9,023 nt of DNA from JBEAOO01 sp041164825 (lineage in GTDB: Bacteria; Pseudomonadota; Gammaproteobacteria; Burkholderiales; Burkholderiaceae_C), in contig JBEAOO010000134.1 in the NCBI GenBank assembly GCA_041164825.1, forward strand, positions 1-9,023, read 5' to 3'. A program made the translations under genes and the position numbers. Positions 1 through 6,404 of this stretch are shown here, in pieces (position 1 is the first letter of the stretch; each line of letters opens with the position of its first letter). A model generated the notes under the pieces. That model was not told the DNA's origin, did not search any database, and saw only the letters and a program-made list of their open reading frames with translations.

Positions 1-746
1 CCATCACCGCCGGTGGCATCCTGAGCCTGCCGCAGCTCGCCTTCCCGGGTGGCGCACTGGTGGGTTGCGATGCCGGCACGCTCAACGCCGCACGCATCAA
101 GGGCAGCCACGCCGCCATCAAGACCGGCATGCTGGTGGCCGAAGCGGCCTTTGAGGCGGTGCAGGCAGGCCGCGCGCAAGACGCGCTCAGCGCCTACCCG
201 GCCGCGTTCGAACAAAGCTGGTTGCACACCGAGCTGCAGCGCTCCAAGAACTTCAAGCAGTGGTTCAAGAAGGGCTTTTATGTGGGCTCGCTGATGACCG
301 GCGTGGAGCACTGGCTGCTGCCCAAGCTGGGCATCAACACGCCGCCCTGGACCATTCACCGCACCATGCCCGACCACCTGGCCCTGCGCCCGGCGGCCGA
401 GTGCGCGCAGATCGCCTACCCCAAGCCCGACGGCGTGTTGACCTTCGACCGCCTGAGCTCGGTCTTCATCAGCAACACCAACCACGAAGAAGACCAGCCC
501 GCGCACTTGACGCTCAAGGACGCCAGCGTGCCGGTGCGCATCAACCTGGCCACCTACGCGGGCCCCGAGAGCCGCTACTGCCCGGCCGGCGTGTACGAGT
601 TCGTCAACAAGGACGGCGCCGACCACTTGGTGATCAACGCGCAGAACTGCGTGCACTGCAAGACCTGCGACATCAAGGACCCGACGCAAAACATCGTCTG
701 GGTCACACCCGAGGGCGGTGGCGGGCCGAACTACGCCGGCATGTGA
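1..746 (+). CDS. Electron transfer flavoprotein-ubiquinone oxidoreductase, C-terminal part (5' end outside window)
   Basis: This enzyme passes electrons from reduced electron transfer flavoprotein (fed by acyl-CoA and related dehydrogenases) to ubiquinone at the inner membrane, using FAD and one 4Fe-4S cluster. The open frame begins at base 3 with no start, so only the last 247 residues of a protein normally around 540-560 residues are present. Visible in the sequence: a GCDAGTLNAARIKGSHAAIK stretch typical of the FAD-domain end, and the C-terminal ferredoxin-like cluster motif. That motif has one Cys in YCPAGVYEF (codon at 579) and three in NCVHCKTCDIKDP, followed by the hallmark ending PEGGGGPNYAGM. 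All four cluster cysteines are intact. The match to the family, including the human ETFDH C-terminus, is very close. Nothing in view says which ETF partner or dehydrogenase it serves. Confidence 0.97.
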   Translation, partial: ITAGGILSLPQLAFPGGALVGCDAGTLNAARIKGSHAAIKTGMLVAEAAFEAVQAGRAQDALSAYPAAFEQSWLHTELQRSKNFKQWFKKGFYVGSLMTGVEHWLLPKLGINTPPWTIHRTMPDHLALRPAAECAQIAYPKPDGVLTFDRLSSVFISNTNHEEDQPAHLTLKDASVPVRINLATYAGPESRYCPAGVYEFVNKDGADHLVINAQNCVHCKTCDIKDPTQNIVWVTPEGGGGPNYAGM

Positions 747-757
747 TGTAGCGTGAT

Positions 758-791
758 CGTCGATGGGCCGGCTCCGGGCGGCCCGCCGACG
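758..791 (+). terminator. Imperfect GC-rich hairpin between ETF-QO and arsC-like gene (possible terminator)
   Basis: CGTCG (758-762) pairs with CGACG (787-791), and GGGCCG (765-770) pairs with CGGCCC (779-784). An A-C mismatch and a U-G pair lie between the two stems, and the loop is 8 nt. It lies 12 bp after the ETF-QO stop codon. No T-run follows, so it is not a classical intrinsic terminator. It may help end or protect the upstream mRNA. Confidence 0.4.
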
Positions 792-792
792 C

Positions 793-798
793 GATACT
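793..798 (+). promoter_or_regulatory. Candidate -10 box for the arsC-like gene; transcript would be nearly leaderless
   Basis: GATACT resembles TATAAT at 4 of 6 positions and ends 7 bp before the ATG at 806. If used, the transcript would start at or next to the start codon. This would fit the absence of a Shine-Dalgarno sequence there. No -35 box is visible at the usual distance, so the call is weak. Confidence 0.25.
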
Positions 799-805
799 TG
801 CGGGC

Positions 806-1183
806 ATGACGACGCTCCCTGCTCCCACGCCGACGATCACCATTTTTCACAACGCGCGCTGCAGCAACTCGCGCGGCGCGCTGGCGCTGATCCGCGAGGC
901 CGGCTTCGAGCCGGTGGTGGTGGACTACCTGCAGAACCCGCCCGACCGCGCCACGCTGCAAGCGCTGGTGGCCGAGGCGGGCGTGCCTTTGCTGGCCCTG
1001 CTGCGCAGCAAAGAAGCCGCGTTTGGCGAGCTGAACCTGGGCCGCGCAGGCATCAGCGAGGCCGAGTTGCTTGACGCTGTGCTGGCCCACCCCGTGCTGC
1101 TGAACCGACCCATCGTGCGCACGCCCAAAGGCACCCGCTTGTGCCGCCCGCCGGAGTGGGTGCTGGACCTGCTGCCCCGCTGA
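806..1183 (+). CDS. ArsC/YfgD-family arsenate reductase-like protein (glutaredoxin-type)
   Basis: A 125-residue thioredoxin-fold protein of the ArsC family, which reduces arsenate to arsenite using glutathione/glutaredoxin. The sequence shows the active-site loop HNARCSNSR with Cys19. It also has the three arginines that bind and stabilise the oxyanion in plasmid R773 ArsC: Arg67 in ALLR, Arg101 in NRPIV and Arg114 in LCRPPE. The block NRPIVRTPKGTRLCRPPE is diagnostic. It is shorter than R773 ArsC (about 141 residues) and nearer E. coli YfgD in length, lacking the C-terminal tail. The ATG at 806 sits just before the conserved beta strand ITIFHN and has no good ribosome binding site. No arsR, arsB or acr3 gene is adjacent, so a dedicated arsenic-resistance role is not supported by context. 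It is probably co-transcribed with the kinase gene 3 bp downstream. Confidence 0.9.
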   Translation: MTTLPAPTPTITIFHNARCSNSRGALALIREAGFEPVVVDYLQNPPDRATLQALVAEAGVPLLALLRSKEAAFGELNLGRAGISEAELLDAVLAHPVLLNRPIVRTPKGTRLCRPPEWVLDLLPR

Positions 1184-1186
1184 ACC

Positions 1187-2479
1187 ATGAGCGTCGAAAC
1201 ACTGAATGCGCTGCGCCGCGGCGAGCTGGCCGGCGTGCGCGAACTCACGCTGCGCGCCGGGCTCACCGAGCTGCCGCGCGAGGTTCTGGCCCTGGCCGAC
1301 ACGCTGGAGGTGCTCGACCTCAGCGGCAATGCGCTCAGCGAGTTGCCCGCCGACTTCAGCCGGCTGCAGAAGCTGCGCGTGCTGTTTGGCTCCGGCAACC
1401 GCTTTGAGCGCCTGCCCCCCGTGCTGGGCGATTGCGCGGCACTCAGCCAAGTGGGTTTTCGCGGCGCCGGGGTGCGCGAGCTGCCGGCCGAATCACTCCC
1501 ACCGCAACTGCGCTGGCTCACCCTCACCGACAACCAGCTGCAACGCCTGCCCACCGCCCTCGGCGAGCGGCCGCGGCTGCGAAAGCTGATGTTGGCAGGC
1601 AACCACTTGAGCGCGCTGCCCGACACGATGCAAGGCCTGCAGCAGCTGGAGCTGCTGCGCCTCTCGGCCAACCGCTTTGACGCCCTGCCTGCCTGGCTCA
1701 GCACCCTGCCCCGCCTGGCCTGGCTGGCCTGGGCCGGCAACCCGATGGATGCGGCGCGCAGCCACGCGGTGCCTGCGGCCGAGATCGATTGGCGCGACCT
1801 GCGGCTGGGCGAGCACCTGGGCGAAGGCGCCTCGGGCCACATCCACGCCGCGCGCTGGTCGGCCGGCACCGCGCCCACCGGCGACGTCGCTGTGAAGCTG
1901 TTCAAAGGGGCCATGACCAGCGACGGCCTGCCCGAGCGCGAGATGGACGCGGCCCTGGCTGCCGGCGCCCACCCGCACCTGCTGGGCGCACACGGCCGCT
2001 TGGTCGGCCACCCCGACGGCGCCGCCGGCCTGGTGCTGCCGCGCCTGCCGACCCACTGGCGCCCGCTGGCCGCACCGCCCAGCCTGGCCAGCTGCAGCCG
2101 CGATGTGTACGACCCCGCGCTGCGCCTGGCCCCCGCCGTGGTGCAGCACATCGCCCACGCCATCGCCCAAGCCGGTGCACACCTGCACGCTTGCGGCTAT
2201 GCGCATGGCGACCTGTATGCGCACAACACGCTCTGGGACGGCGCGCACGGCGAGGCCATGCTGAGCGACTTGGGCGCTGCGTCCCTGCTGCCCGCCGACC
2301 CGGCCGCGTCACGCGCGCTGCAAGCGCTGGACGTGCGCGCTTGGGGCATCTTGCTGGGCGAGCTGCTGGCCTGCTGCCCCGAGCCGCTGCCCGCGCTGCA
2401 GCAACTGCAGACCGAGTGCGTGCAGGCTGATGGCACTCAGCGCCCCAGCCTCGCCGAGGTCAGCCAGCGCTTGGCCTGA
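1187..2479 (+). CDS. Leucine-rich-repeat protein fused to a Ser/Thr protein kinase-like domain
   Basis: A 430-residue two-domain protein. Residues about 15-187 hold roughly seven leucine-rich repeats of 22-23 residues, with units such as LEVLDLSGNALSELP, LRWLTLTDNQLQRLP and LRKLMLAGNHLSALP. Residues about 205-429 resemble a compact protein kinase. The visible motifs are a glycine-rich loop LGEGASGHIH (210-219), VAVK with Lys237, a likely helix-C Glu252, the catalytic loop AHGDLYAHNTL (HGD in place of HRD; Asp342, Asn347), and SDLG in place of DFG (Asp361). Subdomain IX is DVRAWGILLGELL (from 382). The essential Lys, Asp, Asn and Asp are all present, so activity is plausible, but the activation segment is short and has no APE motif. 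There is no signal peptide or membrane span, so it is probably cytoplasmic. The start lies 3 bp after the arsC-like stop without its own ribosome binding site, which implies translational coupling. Substrate and ligand are unknown. Confidence 0.85.
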   Translation: MSVETLNALRRGELAGVRELTLRAGLTELPREVLALADTLEVLDLSGNALSELPADFSRLQKLRVLFGSGNRFERLPPVLGDCAALSQVGFRGAGVRELPAESLPPQLRWLTLTDNQLQRLPTALGERPRLRKLMLAGNHLSALPDTMQGLQQLELLRLSANRFDALPAWLSTLPRLAWLAWAGNPMDAARSHAVPAAEIDWRDLRLGEHLGEGASGHIHAARWSAGTAPTGDVAVKLFKGAMTSDGLPEREMDAALAAGAHPHLLGAHGRLVGHPDGAAGLVLPRLPTHWRPLAAPPSLASCSRDVYDPALRLAPAVVQHIAHAIAQAGAHLHACGYAHGDLYAHNTLWDGAHGEAMLSDLGAASLLPADPAASRALQALDVRAWGILLGELLACCPEPLPALQQLQTECVQADGTQRPSLAEVSQRLA

Positions 2480-2582
2480 CCCCGGAACACGCCAGTGCGG
2501 CGCCCACCGCGCCTCGGGAAACCCCTCGCACGCTTGTTGCTCTGACGAAACCGAAGCGACACCTTCGCGCACTACAGTTGCG

Positions 2583-2600
2583 CGGGGCCGCACAGCCCCG
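2583..2600 (+). other. Perfect 6-bp hairpin in the gap upstream of phosphoglucomutase
   Basis: CGGGGC (2583-2588) and GCCCCG (2595-2600) are perfect inverted repeats around a 6-nt loop, 30 bp before the pgm start. A smaller dyad, CGAAG/CTTCG, lies at 2552-2567. There is no T-run. The hairpin could close the kinase transcript or lie in the pgm leader. No convincing -35/-10 pair is visible in the 151-bp gap (2480-2630); TACAGT at 2573-2578 is the best -10-like hexamer but lacks a properly spaced -35. Confidence 0.35.
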
Positions 2601-2617
2601 ACAAGAACACCGCCTTC

Positions 2618-2623
2618 AGGAGA
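2618..2623 (+). promoter_or_regulatory. Ribosome binding site fixing the pgm start
   Basis: AGGAGA lies 7 nt before the ATG at 2631. It decides between this start and the in-frame upstream start at 2430, which overlaps the kinase gene and would add 67 residues with no family resemblance. Confidence 0.85.
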
Positions 2624-2630
2624 ACCCGCC

Positions 2631-4274
2631 ATGAGCTTCGTGACCCGCCCCACCACCCCCATCGCCGGCATGAAGCCGGGCACCAGCGGCTTGCGCAAGA
2701 AGGTCACGGTGTTCCAGTCGCCGAACTACCTCGCCAACTTCGTGCAAGCGGTGTTCAACGCGGTGCGCCCGCCCGAAGGCTTTGCCGGCCTCACCTTGGT
2801 GCTGGGTGGCGACGGCCGCTACTTCAACCCCGAGGCCAGCCAGTTGGTGATCCGCATGGCGGCGGCCGCGGGCTTTGCGCGCGTGCTGGTGGGCCAGCAC
2901 GGCATCCTGTCCACGCCCGCCGCCTCGTGCGTGATCCGCAAGCACAAGGCCTTTGGCGGACTCATCCTCTCGGCCAGCCACAACGCAGGCGGCCCGGACG
3001 GCGACTTCGGCATCAAGTTCAATGCCGCCAACGGCGGCCCGGCACCTGAGAGCATCACCGATGCCATCTACGCCGCCACGCTCAGCATCAGCGAATACCA
3101 CCTGGCCGACAACACGCCGGACATCGACCTTGCCCGCTTGGGCGCGGTCGATGTGGCTGGCCTGAAGGTGGAGGTGATCGACTCGGTGGCCGACTACCTG
3201 GAGCTGATGCAGAAGCTGTTCGACTTCGACGCGCTGCGCCAGTGGTTTGCCAGCGGCCACCGCCTGGCGTTTGACGCCATGCACGCCGTCACCGGCCCCT
3301 ATGCCCACGCCATTTTTGAAGGCGAGCTGGGCGCGCCCCAGGGCACGGTGATGAACGGCACACCGCTGCCCGACTTTGGCGGCCACCACCCCGACCCCAA
3401 CCTCGTGCACGCGGCCGATTTGTACGACCTGATGATGGCCCCCGGCGCACCCGACATCGGCGCCGCATCGGATGGCGATGGCGACCGCAACCTCATCATC
3501 GGCCGCGGCATCTTCATCGCCCCGTCCGACTCGCTGGCCATGCTGGCCGCCAACGCCCACCTGGCCCCGGCCTACAAACGCGGCATCGCCGGCATTGCGC
3601 GCTCCATGCCCACCAGCGCAGCGGCCGACCGCGTGGCCTTGGCGCTCGGCGTGCCTTGCTTTGAAACCCCCACCGGCTGGAAGTTTTTTGGCAACCTGCT
3701 CGACGCCGGCAAGGTGACGCTGTGCGGCGAAGAAAGCGCCGGCACCGGCAGCAACCACGTGCGCGAAAAAGACGGCATCTGGGCCGTGCTGCTGTGGCTG
3801 AGTGTGTTGGCCGTGCGCGGCGAGAGCATGCAAGACATCGCCAAAGCCCACTGGACCCGCTTTGGCCGCAACTACTACACCCGCCACGACTATGAGGAGG
3901 TCGACAGCGGCGCGGCCAAGCAGCTGATGGACGGCCTGCTGGCGCAACTGCCGAAGCTGCCCGGTACCGCACTCGCCGGCCGAAAAGTGGCCGAGGCCGA
4001 CGACTTCAGCTACCTCGACCCGGTGGACGGCAGCGTGTCGAATCACCAGGGCCTGCGCGTCATCCTCGACGATGGCTCGCGCATCGTCTACCGCCTCTCG
4101 GGCACCGGCACCTCGGGCGCCACACTGCGCGTCTACATCGAGCAGTTCGAGGACAACCCCGAACTGCACGACCAGGACACCCAAGCCGCGCTGGCCGACC
4201 TCATCCAGGCCGCGCGCAGCCTGGCGAAGATCGAAGCGCTGACCGGGCGCACCGAGCCCACCGTGATCACTTGA
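2631..4274 (+). CDS. pgm: Alpha-D-glucose phosphoglucomutase (PGM1-type)
   Basis: Interconverts glucose 1-phosphate and glucose 6-phosphate through a phosphoserine enzyme, linking glycolysis with glycogen, trehalose and envelope-polysaccharide precursors in the cytoplasm. The 547-residue length matches the eukaryote-like PGM1 branch rather than the shorter bacterial phosphomannomutase branch. The four active-site signatures are present in order. They are the phosphoserine loop LSASHNAGG (Ser116), the metal loop SDGDGDRN (Asp281, 283, 285), the sugar loop GEESAGTGS (from 366), and the phosphate loop RLSGTGTSGATLR (488-500). The N-terminal KPGTSGLRKKV is also typical. The start has a strong ribosome binding site. 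It stands alone on this strand after a 151-bp gap and converges on leuD, with only 19 bp between the stop codons. No glycogen genes are in view, so pathway assignment beyond the reaction is open. Confidence 0.96.
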   Translation: MSFVTRPTTPIAGMKPGTSGLRKKVTVFQSPNYLANFVQAVFNAVRPPEGFAGLTLVLGGDGRYFNPEASQLVIRMAAAAGFARVLVGQHGILSTPAASCVIRKHKAFGGLILSASHNAGGPDGDFGIKFNAANGGPAPESITDAIYAATLSISEYHLADNTPDIDLARLGAVDVAGLKVEVIDSVADYLELMQKLFDFDALRQWFASGHRLAFDAMHAVTGPYAHAIFEGELGAPQGTVMNGTPLPDFGGHHPDPNLVHAADLYDLMMAPGAPDIGAASDGDGDRNLIIGRGIFIAPSDSLAMLAANAHLAPAYKRGIAGIARSMPTSAAADRVALALGVPCFETPTGWKFFGNLLDAGKVTLCGEESAGTGSNHVREKDGIWAVLLWLSVLAVRGESMQDIAKAHWTRFGRNYYTRHDYEEVDSGAAKQLMDGLLAQLPKLPGTALAGRKVAEADDFSYLDPVDGSVSNHQGLRVILDDGSRIVYRLSGTGTSGATLRVYIEQFEDNPELHDQDTQAALADLIQAARSLAKIEALTGRTEPTVIT

Positions 4275-4285
4275 TCGGTGGGCCT

Positions 4286-4309
4286 GCGCCTGCTCAGCCG
4301 AGCAGGCGC
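4286..4309. terminator. Strong hairpin at the pgm / leuD convergent ends (candidate bidirectional terminator)
   Basis: GCGCCTGCTC (4286-4295) and GAGCAGGCGC (4300-4309) are perfect 10-bp inverted repeats with a 4-nt loop, AGCC. It begins 11 bp after the pgm stop, and the leuD stop codon (4294-4296) lies at the loop, so the hairpin includes the last leuD codons. No T-run follows on either strand, so its efficiency as an intrinsic terminator is uncertain. The position between converging genes supports the role. Confidence 0.6.
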
Positions 4310-4944
4310 GCCCGGGTGCGCGACGCCACGTCCCGCACCCAAGGCTGGGCGGCCCAGTGCGCTTGGGCAAACGCCTCGATCGCATCGCGTTGCTGCAAGG
4401 TGGCGCCGATCATGTCCAAGCCCTCCATCAGCAAACGCTGGTGGCGCGGCGAGAGGCTGAAGGGGGCGCTGAGTGTGGGGCTGCTCACCGTGAGCGCCGC
4501 CAGGTCGATGCGCAGGTCCAGCGGCCCGTGCAGCTTCGCGGCCTCGGCCAGCAGCGTTTGCGCGGCTTCATCGCTCACCATCACTGGCAGCAGGCGGTTG
4601 TTGACCGCGTTGGAGTAAAAAATCTCGCCAAAGCTGGCGGCCACCACCGCCTCAAAGCCCGCTTGTTGCAGGCCCCACACCGCGTGCTCGCGGCTGGAGC
4701 CACAGCCAAAGTTGGGCCCGGCCAGCAGCACATTGCAGCCCGCCCAGGCCGGGCGGTTCAACACAAACTCGGGCCGCGCCTGGCCCGCGCCGTCCACGCG
4801 CAGGTCGTAGAGCAGGCCCTGCGCCAAACCGGCTTTGTCGATGCCACGCAAAAACTGCTTGGGCATGATCTGGTCGGTGTCGAGGTTGGCCAGCGGCAGC
4901 GCGGCGGCGCGGCCTTCAATGAGGTGGTGGGTGTGATCGCTCAT
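4294..4944 (-). CDS. LeuD-like small subunit of a 3-isopropylmalate dehydratase-type hydro-lyase
   Basis: A 216-residue swivelling-domain subunit that pairs with a LeuC-type large subunit to form an aconitase-superfamily dehydratase. In leucine synthesis such an enzyme isomerises 2-isopropylmalate to 3-isopropylmalate. Diagnostic motifs are LDTDQIMPKQFL (21-32), NFGCGSSREHAVW (78-90, the substrate-carboxylate loop), SFGEIFYSNAVNNRLLP and the C-terminal GLDMIGATLQQRDAI. It is slightly longer than E. coli LeuD (201 residues) because of an Arg-rich tail. The ATG at 4944 was chosen because AGGAGA lies 7 nt upstream. It follows the leuC-like gene by 16 bp and is last in the operon. No leuB is adjacent, and the partner LeuC is divergent, so the true substrate may be another hydroxy-dicarboxylate. 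The specificity loop reads FLRGIDKAGL, differing from the E. coli FLQKVTRTGF. Confidence 0.88.
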   Translation of the reverse strand: MSDHTHHLIEGRAAALPLANLDTDQIMPKQFLRGIDKAGLAQGLLYDLRVDGAGQARPEFVLNRPAWAGCNVLLAGPNFGCGSSREHAVWGLQQAGFEAVVAASFGEIFYSNAVNNRLLPVMVSDEAAQTLLAEAAKLHGPLDLRIDLAALTVSSPTLSAPFSLSPRHQRLLMEGLDMIGATLQQRDAIEAFAQAHWAAQPWVRDVASRTRARLLG

Positions 4945-4951
4945 GGTGGGT

Positions 4952-4957
4952 TCTCCT
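4952..4957 (-). promoter_or_regulatory. Ribosome binding site fixing the leuD start
   Basis: On the minus strand AGGAGA lies 7 nt before the ATG at 4944, inside the 16-bp gap after the leuC-like stop. It rules out the in-frame start at 4980, which would overlap the end of leuC. Confidence 0.85.
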
Positions 4958-4960
4958 GCG

Positions 4961-6373
4961 TCAGGCCAGGCTGCGCACATCGGTGATGCAGCCGGTGATG
5001 GCAGCCGCGGCGGCCATGGCCGGGCTCATCAAATGGGTGATGGCGCCGCGGCCTTGGCGGCCTTCGAAGTTGCGGTTGGTGGTGCTGGCGCAGCGCACGC
5101 CGGGGGCGAGCACGTCGTCGTTCATCGCCAGGCACATCGAGCAGCCGGGCTGGCGCCACTCAAAGCCCGCCGCCATCAGCAGCGCGGCCAGGCCCTCAGC
5201 CTCGGCCTGCGCTTTCACAGCTCCTGAGCCCGGCACCACCATCGCGCGCACGCCCGGCGCCACGCGGCGCTGGCCCACCACGGCGGCCACGGCACGCAGG
5301 TCTTCGATGCGGCCATTGGTGCACGAGCCAATGAACACATGCTGCACCGGCGTGCCGGCCAAGGCGGCGCCCGCCACGAGGCCGGTGTAACGCAAGGCCT
5401 GTTCGGCACTCTGGCGCGCCACCGGGTCGACCATGGATTCGGGCCGCGGGATGTGGCCGGTGATGGGCAAAGCCTGATCGGGGCTGGTGCCCCAGGTCAC
5501 AAATGGCGCCATGTCGGCGGCGTCAAAACGGTGCTCGACATCAAACACCGCACCGGCATCGCTGTGCAGCGTGGCCCAGTGCGCCAGGGCCGCCTCGCGC
5601 TGCGCGCCGCGGATGTCGGGGGCGCGCGCCAACACGTAGCCGGTGGCCACGGCATCGGGCGCGATCAGCGCGCCACGCGCGCCCGCCTCCACCGCCATGT
5701 TGCACAGCGTGAAGCGCGCCTCCACGCTCAACGCGCTGATGGCCGTGCCCGCAAACTCGACCACAAAGCCCCGGGCACCTTGCGCGCCAATGCGCGCAAT
5801 GATGTTCAGCACCAGGTCTTTGGCGGTGGTGCCGGGCGGCAAGTGGCCGTCCACCGTGATGCGCATGTCTTGCGCCAAGCGGTACACCAAGGTCTGCGTG
5901 GCCAGCACGTGCTCGACCTCGCTGGTGCCAATGCCAAAGCCCAGCGCGCCCAGGGCGCCGTAGGTGGTCGTGTGGCTGTCGCCGCACAGAATCACCATGC
6001 CCGGCCGCACCATGCCGTGCTCGGGTGCCACCACGTGTTCAATGCCTTGCAGCGCATCGTTGGTGTCAAACAGCGGCACGCCGTGGCGCGTGCAATTGCG
6101 CTTCAAGTTGCTGGCCTGCAGGGCCGAGGGCGGGTCGGCAATCACCCGCTGGCCCAGCGCCACCGCATGGGTCGGGATGATGTGGCTCACCACCGCCACG
6201 TTCTGCCCCGGCATCAGCACCTCGCGGCCTTGCGCATGCAGGCCGGCAAAGGCCTGCGGGCTGGTGTATTCGTTCATCAAATGCAGGTCGCAAAACAGCA
6301 GCACGTTTTGCGCGTCCAGCACGGCCACGGTGTGGCTGTCGAGCAATTTGCGGTAGAGGGTTCGGGCGGTCAT
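4961..6373 (-). CDS. LeuC-like large subunit of a 3-isopropylmalate dehydratase-type hydro-lyase (divergent)
   Basis: A 470-residue aconitase-superfamily subunit holding the 4Fe-4S cluster; E. coli LeuC is 466 residues. The cluster ligands are Cys351 in IGSCTNGRIEDLR and Cys411/Cys414 in PGCSMCLAMN. Other family blocks are CGDSHTTTYGALGALGFGIG (130-149), EVEHVLATQTL, VPGSGAVKAQAEAEGL and STTNRNFEGRQGRGA. From memory of the E. coli protein, several normally fixed positions differ. IDRHLVHE reads CDLHLMNE, the DHN active-site triplet reads SHI (63-65, Asp replaced by Ser), GPEQG reads APEHG, and STHG/ATHG reads TTYG. The ATG at 6373 begins the conserved TLYRKLLDSH; longer frames run into the hydrolase gene. 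It sits between the dehalogenase-like hydrolase (31 bp upstream) and leuD (16 bp downstream). Family membership is certain; that the substrate is isopropylmalate is not. Confidence 0.88.
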   Translation of the reverse strand: MTARTLYRKLLDSHTVAVLDAQNVLLFCDLHLMNEYTSPQAFAGLHAQGREVLMPGQNVAVVSHIIPTHAVALGQRVIADPPSALQASNLKRNCTRHGVPLFDTNDALQGIEHVVAPEHGMVRPGMVILCGDSHTTTYGALGALGFGIGTSEVEHVLATQTLVYRLAQDMRITVDGHLPPGTTAKDLVLNIIARIGAQGARGFVVEFAGTAISALSVEARFTLCNMAVEAGARGALIAPDAVATGYVLARAPDIRGAQREAALAHWATLHSDAGAVFDVEHRFDAADMAPFVTWGTSPDQALPITGHIPRPESMVDPVARQSAEQALRYTGLVAGAALAGTPVQHVFIGSCTNGRIEDLRAVAAVVGQRRVAPGVRAMVVPGSGAVKAQAEAEGLAALLMAAGFEWRQPGCSMCLAMNDDVLAPGVRCASTTNRNFEGRQGRGAITHLMSPAMAAAAAITGCITDVRSLA

Positions 6374-6404
6374 GGTGCGTTCTGGCGGGAGTGGATGAGG
6401 CGGC

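Noticed and set aside
806..1183. Arsenic-resistance operon
   Set aside because: Only the ArsC-like gene is present; no regulator, arsenite pump or other ars gene is adjacent.
2430..2630. In-frame upstream start for phosphoglucomutase giving 614 residues
   Set aside because: It overlaps the kinase gene, adds 67 residues unlike the family, and the ATG at 2631 has a strong ribosome binding site and typical length.
4263..4270. GTGATCAC palindrome near the pgm stop as an operator
   Set aside because: It lies within the last pgm codons, is short, and has no promoter beside it; chance is sufficient explanation.
2616..4385. 589-codon open frame on the minus strand opposite pgm
   Set aside because: Ala/Gly/His/Gln/Val-rich composition is the antisense shadow of a GC-rich gene; there is no recognisable domain and the plus-strand gene is certain.
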